A DNA stretch of 64,000 nt from UMGS1590 sp963558655 (GCA_963558655.1 CAUWHJ010000003.1:62001-126000); one strand, 5' to 3'. Positions 44,658 through 53,507 are shown, counted from the first letter of the stretch. Notes: generated from the letters alone by a model not told the origin. A program made the numbers and translations.

Positions 44658-45503
44658 TTATTGGACGTGGTCGTTACTCCACTCCTTTTTCACTCTACCA
44701 TCTTTGAGCAAAATTTCAAGTTTTTCTGCATTGCGTTCTCGCAAAACATCGCGATATTCTATCAGATGCTGCATAATTTCATCAATTTCATCGACCAAGA
44801 AATCAGCATTACGCAGAAAAAGATCGGTCCACATTTTTTCGTCAAGACGTGCCACACGTGTCAAATCTCGAAAACTGCCTGCACTGTATCCCTCTTCGCG
44901 AAGCATGGTTGGGCTTTTAATATAAGCGCTGGAAACAACGTGGGCTAATTGAGAGGTATAGGCAATAATTTGATCGTGCGTCTGCGGCGTTGAAGCCACC
45001 ATTTTACGAAACCCTAACGCATAAACATAGTTTTCCAGTAACGCCCAATCTATGTCATACTCAAGATCGGGATCTTTCGTCATCACAAGGCTTGCGCCTT
45101 GAAAAAGGTTGACTAGCGAATGTTCATAGCCAAAGAGTTCACGCCCTGCCATAGGATGCATACCAATGTACTGCGGACCATTGTTAAAAAAGTACTCACG
45201 AAAACACGCCATAATGTCACGCTTAACGCCACAAACATCAAGCACAAGACCATCTTTATTCATTTTGTCATGATTTTCTTTGACAAAATGAATCGTATTC
45301 TTTGGCGTCAGAGCCAAGATGGTTACATCAGCATCGCCAAGATCAGGTTCACCCGCAATATAAGCGATGGACTGCTCATCAAGCGCAAGCGCTAAAGTCT
45401 TATCGTCCTTATCCATGCCAATAACCTGTGCATCTGTGTAAGCGCTGAGTGCTTTTGCTAAAGAACCACCAATCAAGCCCAGTCCGACAATCAATATCTT
45501 CAT
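44658..45503 (-). CDS. tyrA: Prephenate dehydrogenase
   Basis: A 281-residue NAD(P)-dependent enzyme converting prephenate to 4-hydroxyphenylpyruvate for tyrosine. The N-terminal Rossmann turn is IVGLGLIGGSLAKAL. GMHPMAGRELFGYEHS and the conserved HD in TPQTHDQIIAYTSQLAHVV are catalytic-domain hallmarks, and SAGSFRDLTRVA follows. There is no chorismate-mutase or ACT domain. It overlaps argD by 4 nt (45500-45503), so it is embedded in the arginine operon although it belongs to another pathway. Confidence 0.93.
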   Translation of the reverse strand: MKILIVGLGLIGGSLAKALSAYTDAQVIGMDKDDKTLALALDEQSIAYIAGEPDLGDADVTILALTPKNTIHFVKENHDKMNKDGLVLDVCGVKRDIMACFREYFFNNGPQYIGMHPMAGRELFGYEHSLVNLFQGASLVMTKDPDLEYDIDWALLENYVYALGFRKMVASTPQTHDQIIAYTSQLAHVVSSAYIKSPTMLREEGYSAGSFRDLTRVARLDEKMWTDLFLRNADFLVDEIDEIMQHLIEYRDVLRERNAEKLEILLKDGRVKKEWSNDHVQ

Positions 45504-46672
45504 GCCAGCACCTTTTTAAGACAATCCACAGCTTGGTCAATTTCTTCTTTTGTAATGATAAGTGGAGGAACAAAACGCAACACTTGTTTGCCTGCTGTAC
45601 AAATAAGCAAGCCTTCGTTAGCGGCAGCTCCTACAATATCCGATGGTTGAATGTCATCAGACAGCAACAGCCCCAGCATCAATCCACGACCACGCACTTC
45701 GAGAACGCGTTTCCCATCAACCAATTCAGCAAGACGTTCTGCAAAATATGCACCTTTTTCACGTACATCAGCAAGAAAATCTGCGCCAAAAATAATATCC
45801 GCCACAGCACAGGCTACATGAGAGGCTAAAGGATTGCCACCAAAAGTAGATGCATGGTCGCCAGGAGCAAACGCAGCTGCGACTCGATCTTTTGCCAGCA
45901 TAGCCCCCATTGGCACGCCACTAGCAAGTGCTTTCGCCATTGTCACAATATCTGGATGCAGATTGTATTTCTGATGAGCAAAAGCATAGCCCGTACGCCC
46001 CATCCCTGTCTGCACTTCGTCAATAATGAACAAAATGTCTTTTTCCTGGCAGATGGCTTCAACATGCTTTAGATAAGCCTCATCGAGTGCAATAATCCCA
46101 GCCTCGCCTTGAATGACTTCCAACATAATGGCACAGGTATCATCGTCAACCATTGCATCCAACATATCAATATTATTGGCTTCTGTATATTTGAAGCCTT
46201 CTGGCAGTGGCGCAAAGCCGTTTTGATATTTCGTCTGCCCAGTAGCTTTGAGCGCACCTAAAGTACGTCCATGAAAAGACTGTACCATTGAAATGATGGT
46301 GCTGCGACCTTTGCCATATTTGCGCGCCAATTTTATAGCAGATTCATTGGCTTCGGCACCGCTGTTGCAAAAGAACGCCTTGTCTAGGCCGCTGGCATTA
46401 CATAATTTTTCTGCCAGCTCAATCTGTGGAATATTCCAATATAAGTTTGAAATATGAATAAGTGTTTCCGCTTGCTCTTCGATGGCTTTTACCACCGCAG
46501 GGTGGTTATAGCCAAGACTATTCACAGCAATTCCACTGACCATATCAAGGTACTGTTTTCCGTTGTTATCCGTTAAAAAGACGCCATCACCTTTTTCGAT
46601 GACAATAGGTGCCTGACTGTACGTACCCATAATATAGTGTTTGCCTTTTTCAATCATATTATTTTCCATCAT
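45500..46672 (-). CDS. argD: Acetylornithine aminotransferase
   Basis: A 390-residue PLP enzyme converting N-acetylglutamate semialdehyde to N-acetylornithine. The class III aminotransferase features are FFCNSGAEANESAIKLARKYG, FIIDEVQTGMGRTG and the PLP-lysine context TMAKALASGVPMGAM. ATG 46672 (or 46669) has AGGAGGAAAGA just upstream. It overlaps argB by 14 nt and tyrA by 4 nt. Confidence 0.95.
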   Translation of the reverse strand: MMENNMIEKGKHYIMGTYSQAPIVIEKGDGVFLTDNNGKQYLDMVSGIAVNSLGYNHPAVVKAIEEQAETLIHISNLYWNIPQIELAEKLCNASGLDKAFFCNSGAEANESAIKLARKYGKGRSTIISMVQSFHGRTLGALKATGQTKYQNGFAPLPEGFKYTEANNIDMLDAMVDDDTCAIMLEVIQGEAGIIALDEAYLKHVEAICQEKDILFIIDEVQTGMGRTGYAFAHQKYNLHPDIVTMAKALASGVPMGAMLAKDRVAAAFAPGDHASTFGGNPLASHVACAVADIIFGADFLADVREKGAYFAERLAELVDGKRVLEVRGRGLMLGLLLSDDIQPSDIVGAAANEGLLICTAGKQVLRFVPPLIITKEEIDQAVDCLKKVLA

Positions 46673-47543
46673 TCTTTCCTCCTACAACCATGGTGCCAAC
46701 ACCATCATCGGTGAATAATTCCAAGAGCAAACTGTGCTGCATTTGCCCATTGATGATATGAGCGCTTTGAACCCCGCCAGCAATGGCATGTTGACAACAA
46801 GCTGCTTTAGGAATCATTCCGCCATAAATAACGCCATCTTCTTTGAGCTGTTCCAGCCCGTCAGTGGTAACTTGGCTGATACGTTTTCCAGTCTTATCCA
46901 AAATACCATCCGTATCTGTCAACAAGAAGAATTTATCGGCTTTAAGTGCTGCTGCAATGGCTGCTGCAGCCGTATCACCATTGATGTTATATCGGCCACC
47001 ATTGTCGTCTAAACCAATTGGCGAGATTACCGGAATATACTCTTCGGCAAGCGCGTTGCGAATAAGTTCCGGACGAATCTTGGTGATTTCACCAACATAG
47101 CCAAGGTCAACCAACTGATGGTTTTTATCGTAGTGCAGTTTTTTCTTCGCCTGAATGGTACCTCCATCAATACCACTAAGCCCTACGGCATTACCGCCAT
47201 GCTTTTGCAATAATGCCACAATTTCTTGGTTAACCTTGCCAATCAAAACCATTTGCGCGATTTCCAGAACTTCGCTGTCTGTTACGCGAAGCCCATCAAT
47301 AAATTTGCTCTGATAATTTTCTTTCTCCAGCCAGTAATTGATGTCTGGACCACCGCCATGCACCAAAATAGGATTCATTCCAACAAAACGCATGAGCACA
47401 ATGTCCGAAATGACTTTCTCTCGCATTTCTTTATCAACCATTGCGTGCCCGCCATACTTGATGACAATGGTGGTACCGTAGAATTTTTTAATATAAGGAA
47501 GCGCCTCAACAAGGACTTCCGCTGTATGATTACCAAACTCCAT
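46659..47543 (-). CDS. argB: Acetylglutamate kinase
   Basis: A 294-residue amino-acid kinase family enzyme phosphorylating N-acetylglutamate. Motifs are VIKYGGHAMVD near the start, LVHGGGPDINYWL, VGLSGIDGGTIQAKK, YNINGDTAAAAIAAALKADKF and LLTDTDGILD, and GGMIPKAACCQHAI near the C-terminus. The N-terminal extension before the kinase core is of the length seen in arginine-inhibited enzymes, so feedback inhibition is possible. It starts 6 nt after argJ. Confidence 0.96.
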   Translation of the reverse strand: MEFGNHTAEVLVEALPYIKKFYGTTIVIKYGGHAMVDKEMREKVISDIVLMRFVGMNPILVHGGGPDINYWLEKENYQSKFIDGLRVTDSEVLEIAQMVLIGKVNQEIVALLQKHGGNAVGLSGIDGGTIQAKKKLHYDKNHQLVDLGYVGEITKIRPELIRNALAEEYIPVISPIGLDDNGGRYNINGDTAAAAIAAALKADKFFLLTDTDGILDKTGKRISQVTTDGLEQLKEDGVIYGGMIPKAACCQHAIAGGVQSAHIINGQMQHSLLLELFTDDGVGTMVVGGKNDGK

Positions 47544-47549
47544 AATATT

Positions 47550-48743
47550 TTAACTCCTGTAATCTGCGTTGATGCTGACATAATCATGAGTAAGATCACA
47601 ACCCCAGGCCACCGCTTCTCCATTGCCTTCGTGGAGATCAATCAACACATCAACGCTTTTCTTTGAAAGAATATCAAAGGCTAAATCTTCGTCAAACGCC
47701 AATCCTTGTCCATTGGCAGCCACTTGAAGATCGCCGATAAAAATGTCCATTTTATCTGGATTAAACAGTGCTCCTGAATAACCTGCCGCACAGGCAATTC
47801 TTCCCCAGTTGGCATCACGCCCATACATGGCTGCTTTTACAAGGCTCGACGAAGTTACCGCACGGGCAATGGTTTTGGCATCGTTGGTTGTTGGCGCCTG
47901 TACCACCTTAACTTCAAAAAGGCGGGTAGCACCTTCACCGTCAGCTACAATTTGCTTAGCAAGGTCAATGCAAATATCTTTGAGCGCACTGGCAAAATGT
48001 GCATACGCTTCTGACGAAGCCTCTTGAATGAAAGCGTTGCCAGCCTGTCCATTTGCCAGAACGGTAACCATATCATTCGTAGATGTATCCCCGTCTACTG
48101 AAATCATATTAAAGCTATCACCAATAGCGTCTGTAAGTGCTTGATGCAGCAACTTGCTGTCAATGGCTGCATCACAAAGCACAAAGCCAAGCATGGTAGA
48201 CATATTTGGGTGAATCATACCTGCACCTTTGCACATCCCCCAGAAATGTACTTCCGTGCCATCCAATTCAACCGTAAGCGCCGCTGTTTTTGGCACGGTA
48301 TCCGTCGTCATAATCCCACGAGAAGCTGCCTCTGCACTTTCTTCCAATGGTGCAAGCACGCTTTTCGCCTTTTCAATCCCTGTATTAATCTTTTCTACCG
48401 GCAAAGGCATACCAATCACGCCAGTAGAAGCCGCAATGGTATAATGGTCTGGAATGGCAAAAGTAGCAGCTAATGTCTGTGCAACGGCTTCGGCATCTGC
48501 CAACCCTTGTTTACCCATGGCGGCATTTGCAACACCGCTGTTAATAACAATGGCTTGCGCCATGCCTTCTTTGTCAATATGCGCCTTAGTTACTTGTAAT
48601 GGGGCTGCTTGAAAAAGATTGGTTGTATAAACAGCCGCAGCAGAGGCTGGCACATCGGAAACAATCACTGTTAAATCATCTTTTACTCTTTTAATACCAC
48701 AATGAAAACCACAGGCTTTAAACCCTTTTGGATATTTAATCAT
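47550..48743 (-). CDS. argJ: Bifunctional glutamate N-acetyltransferase/ornithine acetyltransferase
   Basis: A 397-residue self-cleaving enzyme that recycles the acetyl group from acetylornithine to glutamate, so argE is not required. The autocleavage site lies in GIMTTDTVPKTA (~170-182), with the nucleophilic Thr. INSGVANAAMGKQG near residue 75 and GRDANWGRIACAAGYSG are family segments. ATG 48743 is chosen: AAGGAG precedes it by about 9 nt and the family N-terminus (MIKYPKGFKACG) starts here; an upstream in-frame start adds 18 unrelated residues overlapping argC. Confidence 0.95.
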   Translation of the reverse strand: MIKYPKGFKACGFHCGIKRVKDDLTVIVSDVPASAAAVYTTNLFQAAPLQVTKAHIDKEGMAQAIVINSGVANAAMGKQGLADAEAVAQTLAATFAIPDHYTIAASTGVIGMPLPVEKINTGIEKAKSVLAPLEESAEAASRGIMTTDTVPKTAALTVELDGTEVHFWGMCKGAGMIHPNMSTMLGFVLCDAAIDSKLLHQALTDAIGDSFNMISVDGDTSTNDMVTVLANGQAGNAFIQEASSEAYAHFASALKDICIDLAKQIVADGEGATRLFEVKVVQAPTTNDAKTIARAVTSSSLVKAAMYGRDANWGRIACAAGYSGALFNPDKMDIFIGDLQVAANGQGLAFDEDLAFDILSKKSVDVLIDLHEGNGEAVAWGCDLTHDYVSINADYRS

Positions 48744-48787
48744 CGTTTTTTCTCCTTCGTTTCTTAAAAGTTTCTGACCGTAAACAA

Positions 48788-49819
48788 TTATGGACAAAGC
48801 GGAAATTGTTCAAGCCCTTGCATTTCCGGTAGATCAAACATAATATTCATATTCTGAATGGCTTGTCCACTGGCGCCTTTAACAATATTATCAATAGCTG
48901 CACAAACAACAAGCGTCGTCTCATCGACAAGATGCAGTGAAATATCGCAGAAATTTGAACCCATAACATTTTTGGTTGCCGCATATTCGCCAACAGGGCG
49001 CACACGCACAAATGGTTCTTCGTCATAAAAATCATGATAGAGTGTATCAACCATTTCTGCTGTGCATGGCTTTAGCAGTTTAACCGTCAGCGTAGAAAGA
49101 ATACCTCGATTGATTGGCGCAAGATGTGGATTAAAAACAAGGCCAACAGATTCATGTGTTAGAGCACTCAATTCTTGTACGATTTCAGGCAAATGACGGT
49201 GCTTACCGATATTATATGCAACAACATTTTCATTAACATTGACAAAATGCGAACTCTCTTTTAAGGATTTTCCAGCACCTGTAAGTCCCGAATCGCTATC
49301 GGCTACAACGAACGTTGGATTCAATAAGTTTTCTTTGCAAAGAGGTGCTAAACCGAGGATAATACTGGTAGGAAAACATCCTGGATTGGCCACAAGCATA
49401 CTTTCACGAATCATCTCACGATGAAGTTCCGGCAAGCCATAAACCGTGCTTGCCATCCAATCTGGACAAGCGTGCTCTGCACCATACCATTTTTCATAAA
49501 CACTTGCATCATTGAGTCTAAAATCAGCGCCAAGATCAACAACCTTTATTCCCATTTCAACAAGTTGCTTGGCATAAGACGATGATGTACCATGAGGTAA
49601 TGCCAAAAAAACTACATCGCAGTCCTTATAATTTTCAATCGCCAAATCGCAAAACACAGCGTCTGTCAATTTAAGCACACTTTTATGCAAATCTGAGAGA
49701 GCGCCTGTCGTGCTTCGTGCACCAATGGCAACAAGTCGAACACCACTATGTCTCAGCAATAAACGAATCAACTCAGAGCCAGTGTAACCCGTCGCTCCGA
49801 TAATCCCAACATTTATCAT
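48788..49819 (-). CDS. argC: N-acetyl-gamma-glutamyl-phosphate reductase
   Basis: A 343-residue NADPH-dependent reductase, first gene of the operon. The Rossmann motif is VGIIGATGYTGSELIRLL. The catalytic cysteine is in LVANPGCFPTSI (~147), and HRHLPEIVQEL and HLAPINRGIL follow. ATG 49819 with GGAGGTGTAGTC upstream is preferred over a start 102 nt earlier, which would lie across the ARG box and promoter. Confidence 0.96.
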   Translation of the reverse strand: MINVGIIGATGYTGSELIRLLLRHSGVRLVAIGARSTTGALSDLHKSVLKLTDAVFCDLAIENYKDCDVVFLALPHGTSSSYAKQLVEMGIKVVDLGADFRLNDASVYEKWYGAEHACPDWMASTVYGLPELHREMIRESMLVANPGCFPTSIILGLAPLCKENLLNPTFVVADSDSGLTGAGKSLKESSHFVNVNENVVAYNIGKHRHLPEIVQELSALTHESVGLVFNPHLAPINRGILSTLTVKLLKPCTAEMVDTLYHDFYDEEPFVRVRPVGEYAATKNVMGSNFCDISLHLVDETTLVVCAAIDNIVKGASGQAIQNMNIMFDLPEMQGLEQFPLCP

Positions 49820-49844
49820 GACTACACCTCCAAGGAATGAAATT

Positions 49845-49874
49845 ATTATACATCGCGTTGAATAATTATTCAAG
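49845..49874 (-). promoter_or_regulatory. argC promoter with overlapping ARG box (ArgR/AhrC operator)
   Basis: TTGAATAATTATTCAA at 49858-49873 is a perfect palindrome and contains TGAAT-N4-ATTCA, the consensus core of ArgR-family operators. On the minus strand TTGAAT (49868-49873), 17 bp and TATAAT (49845-49850) form the argC promoter, so the repressor would cover the -35 box. The same site is ~30 bp from the plus-strand PncC-like gene start and could affect it too. Confidence 0.88.
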
Positions 49875-49902
49875 TCTTTTTCTTTTAGAAAGGGGTAAAA
49901 TA

Positions 49903-50820
49903 ATGCATATTTTAGCACCACATATTATATTGTTTGATCATTCTGCAACACAAAAACAGTTTTATGCCGCGCAAATTGCTTCCGCTTACAGTCATTTTCC
50001 TCACACCCTCTTACCATACCCGGAAGACACAACATCTTTGGAACGTATGCTTCAAATATGCGTTGACGATGTATATTGTAGAACGATTCTTGCGGTAGGT
50101 AAAGTCTTTACGGCAAATAAATTTCAAAAAGCCCTCAAAAAAGTGATTCCAAACATTGATACGCCTCCCGTCTCTTCTTCCTTTTTTGCTGTGCACGGAT
50201 TGTCTTATATGCGCCTAAACCACGATACTCATCTTCTTATCAGTTCAGGCAGTGAAGCCAATCTTATCGCCGCTGCAAAAATTTTATCTACCTATAATGA
50301 CATCATTGATGGCAAAAGCCTGTATCATTGTGCAAAAAAACTCGGTGATTTACTAAAAGCCAACTCACTCACCATCGCCAGTGCTGAAAGTTGCAGCGGT
50401 GGACTCATTGTTAAAACACTGACTGATATTCCTGGTTCCTCTTCTTATGTTTGTGGTGGAAGCTGCACCTATACAGCTTTCGCAAAATCCAAAATTCTAG
50501 GCATCATGCCAGACATTCTTTCTACCTATGGCATTGTCTCTGCTGCAACAGCCAATGCCATGGCCAAAGGTGCACAACAACTTTACGAATGTGACATTGC
50601 GCTTGCCACAACTGGCGTTGCTGGACCTGGCGCAGATACCGATGGTAATCCAGAAGGGTTGGTCTATGTCAGCGTAGCGCACGGCGATAAATGTACCGCT
50701 TATAAATATACAGCGTCAACGCATACACCTCTTCTTGACCGTGACAGCATTCGTAAAGGCTGCACCCTTTTTGCTTTAGATACACTTTATACCACACTTC
50801 TAAATCAAGATACCCTATAA
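49903..50820 (+). CDS. PncC/CinA C-terminal-domain protein with unusual N-terminal region
   Basis: A 305-residue protein. Residues ~145-305 are a nicotinamide-nucleotide amidase (CinA C-terminal) domain: TIASAESCSGGLIVKTLTDIPGSSSY, GIVSAATANAMAKGA and TTGVAGPGADTDGNPEGLVYV. The first ~140 residues are not recognised: the GGLGPT.DD motif of the CinA N-terminal MoCF domain is absent, and the part is too short for a full CinA (~415). ATG 49903 with AAAGGGGTAAAATA upstream is chosen; an earlier in-frame ATG at 49837 lies in the promoter region. The gene diverges from argC. The IS inserted in its terminator does not touch the coding region. Confidence 0.8.
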   Translation: MHILAPHIILFDHSATQKQFYAAQIASAYSHFPHTLLPYPEDTTSLERMLQICVDDVYCRTILAVGKVFTANKFQKALKKVIPNIDTPPVSSSFFAVHGLSYMRLNHDTHLLISSGSEANLIAAAKILSTYNDIIDGKSLYHCAKKLGDLLKANSLTIASAESCSGGLIVKTLTDIPGSSSYVCGGSCTYTAFAKSKILGIMPDILSTYGIVSAATANAMAKGAQQLYECDIALATTGVAGPGADTDGNPEGLVYVSVAHGDKCTAYKYTASTHTPLLDRDSIRKGCTLFALDTLYTTLLNQDTL

Positions 50821-50843
50821 AAAAGAACTGCCATATGCAAACG
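50821..50843 (+). terminator. Left arm of a terminator split by an IS
   Basis: AAAAGAACTGCCATATGCAAACG (50821-50843, 23 nt) is complementary, with one bulged base, to 52365-52386 on the other side of the IS. Together they formed a bidirectional terminator between the PncC-like gene and the minus-strand PrsA-type gene. Confidence 0.8.
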
Positions 50844-50902
50844 ATAGCTAAAATGTAGTGCCCCCAATAATTTGGACAACCAAATTATTGGGGGTATTTC
50901 TA

Positions 50903-51421
50903 TTGGCAAAATTAACCAGAGAACAAAAGCTTATGATCTATGCTAAACGAAAGGCTGGCTATACCATCTCTCAACTCTCCCTGGAATATGGCATCGCAGA
51001 AAGCTGCATCGAATATCTTTGCCGTCTCCTCGACCGCCATGGTCCGGATGTTCTTTGCCAAGATAAAGATCGCTGCTATTCTCCTGAGCTCAAACGCCAA
51101 ATCATCAACAAAGTGCTTATCGATCATCAATCTGTTTTATCTGTTGCCATTGAATATGGCTTACCTGATCATAGTATGCTTTCTAACTGGACTCGTTCCT
51201 ACTAAGCCGACGGATATGTTATCATAGAGAAAAAGCGCGGGAGACCATCATCTATGAAAAAACATCCAAAAATTACCAAAGCTTACGAAGATATGACGCT
51301 GGAAGAAAAGGTTAAATATCTCGAGGAAAAGAATCTCTATCTTGAAACTGAAATTGCCTACACAAAAAAATTGAGAGCCGTGGTTCAACAGCGGAAGGAG
51401 CGCGAACAGAAGAAAAAGTGA
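50903..51421 (+). pseudogene. IS3-family OrfA with in-frame stop
   Basis: Starts with TTG 50903 behind GGGGG. It encodes a helix-turn-helix transposase subunit (LTREQKLMIYAKRKAGYTISQLSLEYGI). After SNWTRSY an in-frame TAA (51203-51205) interrupts; the same frame continues with GYVIIEKKRGRPSSMKKHPK, a leucine-zipper-like LEEKVKYLEEKNLYLE and a basic end EQKKK, stopping at 51419-51421. The intact protein would be about 172 residues. The stop probably inactivates it. Confidence 0.85.
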
Positions 51422-52324
51422 TCGTCGTTTCTGAGCTGCGGCACGAATTCCCGCTTAAATTTCTGCTCAGTATTGCCAAACTCAGCCATTCTACGTATTA
51501 TTACCATCTTACGAAAAAAGATAAGGATGAAAAGAACGCAGACCTTATGCAGCTTATTAAAGCAATCTTCTACGAACACAAAGGGCGCTACGGGTTCCGT
51601 CGCATCACCTTGGAATTGCGTAACAGAGGACATGGTGTTAATAAGAAGAAAGTGCGTCGGCTTATGGATAAACTTGGCTTAAAAGGCAAACAGCCAAAGA
51701 TGAAGTATCACTCTTACAAAGGTGATATGAACGGCATCGTGAAAAATCGGTTATTAGATAAAGTTGTAGATAAAAAACATAATAAAACCTATTATGAACG
51801 AAACTTCGCAATAACAACCTGCAATGAAAAATGGACAACAGACGTCAGTATGTTCTGTATAGCAGCAGGGAAACTCTATCTCTCTCCGATTATGGATATG
51901 CACACAAGAGAAATCATTGCCTATAACATCTCAGAATCACCTAATTATACACAAATACAAGATATGCTGTGCAAAGCATTTTCGCAATATAATGACCTCA
52001 AAGGACTTATTTTTCACTCAGACCAGGGCGGGCTGGCAATATCAGATGCAGCAATTTCATTACTCATTGGCAGAGCGAAACATCATACAATCCATGTCGA
52101 GAAAAGGAAATTGCATGGACAATTCGCCGATGGAGAACTTCTTTGGGATTATGAAAAATGAAATGTTCTATGGTCATGAAGGAGAGTTTGAAACGCTGGA
52201 GGATTTAAAGAGAGCGATGGATGAATATATTCTCTATTACAACACGAAACGTATTACAGAAAAAGCAAAAGGATTGACACCTGCTGAATACAGATGCCAA
52301 CCCTTAGCAAAACAAACTATTTAA
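51418..52324 (+). pseudogene. IS3-family OrfB transposase with 4-nt frameshifting insertion
   Basis: The DDE integrase-core protein begins at GTG 51418, overlapping the orfA stop (GTGA), after an A-rich AAAAAG slippery-type stretch. The catalytic residues are all encoded: Asp in WTTDVSMF, Asp in FHSDQG and Glu in MENFFG. Right after HSDQG an extra GGGC (52030-52033 or equivalent) shifts the frame, so one frame ends at 52161 and the remainder (WQYQMQQFHYSL through AEYRCQPLAKQTI) is read in another to 52324. Restoring four bases gives a full-length OrfB of about 300 residues. Confidence 0.9.
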
Positions 52325-52364
52325 TTTTCATAGTGTCCAACTTTTTGGGGACAGTTCAAAAGCC

Positions 52365-52386
52365 CGTTTGATATGGCAGTTCTTTT
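52365..52386 (-). terminator. Right arm of the terminator split by the IS
   Basis: CGTTTGATATGGCAGTTCTTTT (52365-52386, 22 nt) is the partner of 50821-50843. It now lies 3' of the PrsA-type gene without its complement nearby. Confidence 0.8.
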
Positions 52387-52388
52387 AT

Positions 52389-53507
52389 TTATTCTTCGGT
52401 ATCGACAAGCGCTTCACCAGCGGCTTCATTACTATCGTTTGATGCTGCCGTGTCAGTATTTTCACTTGCAGCTGAAGAATCTGCTGTGTTGCTATCATCA
52501 TTATTGGCAGCATCATCGGATTTAGATTCTTCCGCCATCTGCGCCTGCGCTTCTTCAATCAGTTTATCTGGGTTGTAATCATCGGAAAGATATTCAATGG
52601 TTGCCTTGCTTTTCAGTTCGCTCATTAAGCTGGCGTACTCAGTTTGCACTTCCTGATTGGTCAACTGCTCCGTTAATTCGTCTTTGACTTCTTCAAAGCT
52701 TTGGTGATGTGCTGCTTTTTTATCTTCACACAAAATAACATGATAACCATAGCTGGTTTTTACCGGCTCTTTAGTATATTGACCTGGTTCAAGCGCAAAT
52801 GCTGCATCGGAAAATTCGGTGACCATTTCATTCGCAGAGAAGTAGCCCAGTTCGCCACCTTTTTGTGCAGTAGCTGCGTCTGTACTGTATTTTGCAGCGA
52901 GTTCAGAGAAATCTGCTCCATCATCCAGTTGTTTAATGATATCTTTCGCGGTTTCTTCATCATCAACAAGAATATGTTTAGCATCTACTTGGTCATCGAC
53001 ATCAAACTGATCGGTGTTTTCATTATAGTATGCTTCCGCATCAACAGTGACTCCCGATTGAATATCAGCCAACAATTTATCATAGTACAGCTTTTCTTCA
53101 ATCATTCGTTTCAGCATGGCATCGCTGACATCGTACTCATCAAGGTAAGCCTGAAAATCATCTTCAGAGCCACCATACGTTTGTGCAATTAAATCTTTCT
53201 TATAAGTATCAATGTCGTCATCGGTCACTTCAAAACCTCTGTTTTTTGATTCCTGAACCATTAACTCAGCTTCAACAAGACCGCTAATAATCTGACCCTT
53301 AAAATAACCAGCAAAGGAATCATCACTCTGCAGTTGATTTTGTTGGAAAAGCATATCAACACGGGCGTCAACATAATTTTTTGTCAATGCAGTATCATTC
53401 ACTTTGATGACATCTTCGCCACCCATATCATCACTTGCACTACTGCATCCGGCTAACAGACCGGCAGTCATAACGGTTACTAAAAGCACGGATAATGCTT
53501 TCTTCAA
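52389..53507 (-). CDS. prsA: PrsA/SurA-type parvulin foldase lipoprotein
   Basis: About 372 residues, exported and lipid-anchored: signal MKKALSVLLVTVMTAGLLAGC. A SurA-N-like helical domain is followed by a parvulin peptidyl-prolyl isomerase domain (VDAKHILVDDEETAKDI ... GGELGYFSANEMV ... SYGYHVILCEDK, about residues 175-275). The C-terminal ~60 residues are an acidic, Ala/Ser/Asn-rich low-complexity tail. It helps fold exported proteins. The TTG at 53507 is preferred: AGGAGC lies 9 nt upstream, whereas the GTG at 53516 is too close to it. Last gene of the ispE-mfd group. Confidence 0.88.
   Translation of the reverse strand: MKKALSVLLVTVMTAGLLAGCSSASDDMGGEDVIKVNDTALTKNYVDARVDMLFQQNQLQSDDSFAGYFKGQIISGLVEAELMVQESKNRGFEVTDDDIDTYKKDLIAQTYGGSEDDFQAYLDEYDVSDAMLKRMIEEKLYYDKLLADIQSGVTVDAEAYYNENTDQFDVDDQVDAKHILVDDEETAKDIIKQLDDGADFSELAAKYSTDAATAQKGGELGYFSANEMVTEFSDAAFALEPGQYTKEPVKTSYGYHVILCEDKKAAHHQSFEEVKDELTEQLTNQEVQTEYASLMSELKSKATIEYLSDDYNPDKLIEEAQAQMAEESKSDDAANNDDSNTADSSAASENTDTAASNDSNEAAGEALVDTEE

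Larger units (their letters stand above)
50854..52358 (+). mobile_element. IS3-family (IS150-like) insertion sequence, decayed
   Basis: A 1505-bp element with terminal inverted repeats beginning TG: 50854-50878 and the complement of 52334-52358 match at 20 of 25 positions. The flanks are AAA at 50851-50853 and AAA at 52359-52361, a likely 3-bp target duplication. Two overlapping genes, orfA and orfB, lie inside, each with a lesion. A 15-bp perfect hairpin (50861-50875 with 50880-50894) covers the left end and the orfA ribosome-binding site. Confidence 0.9.
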
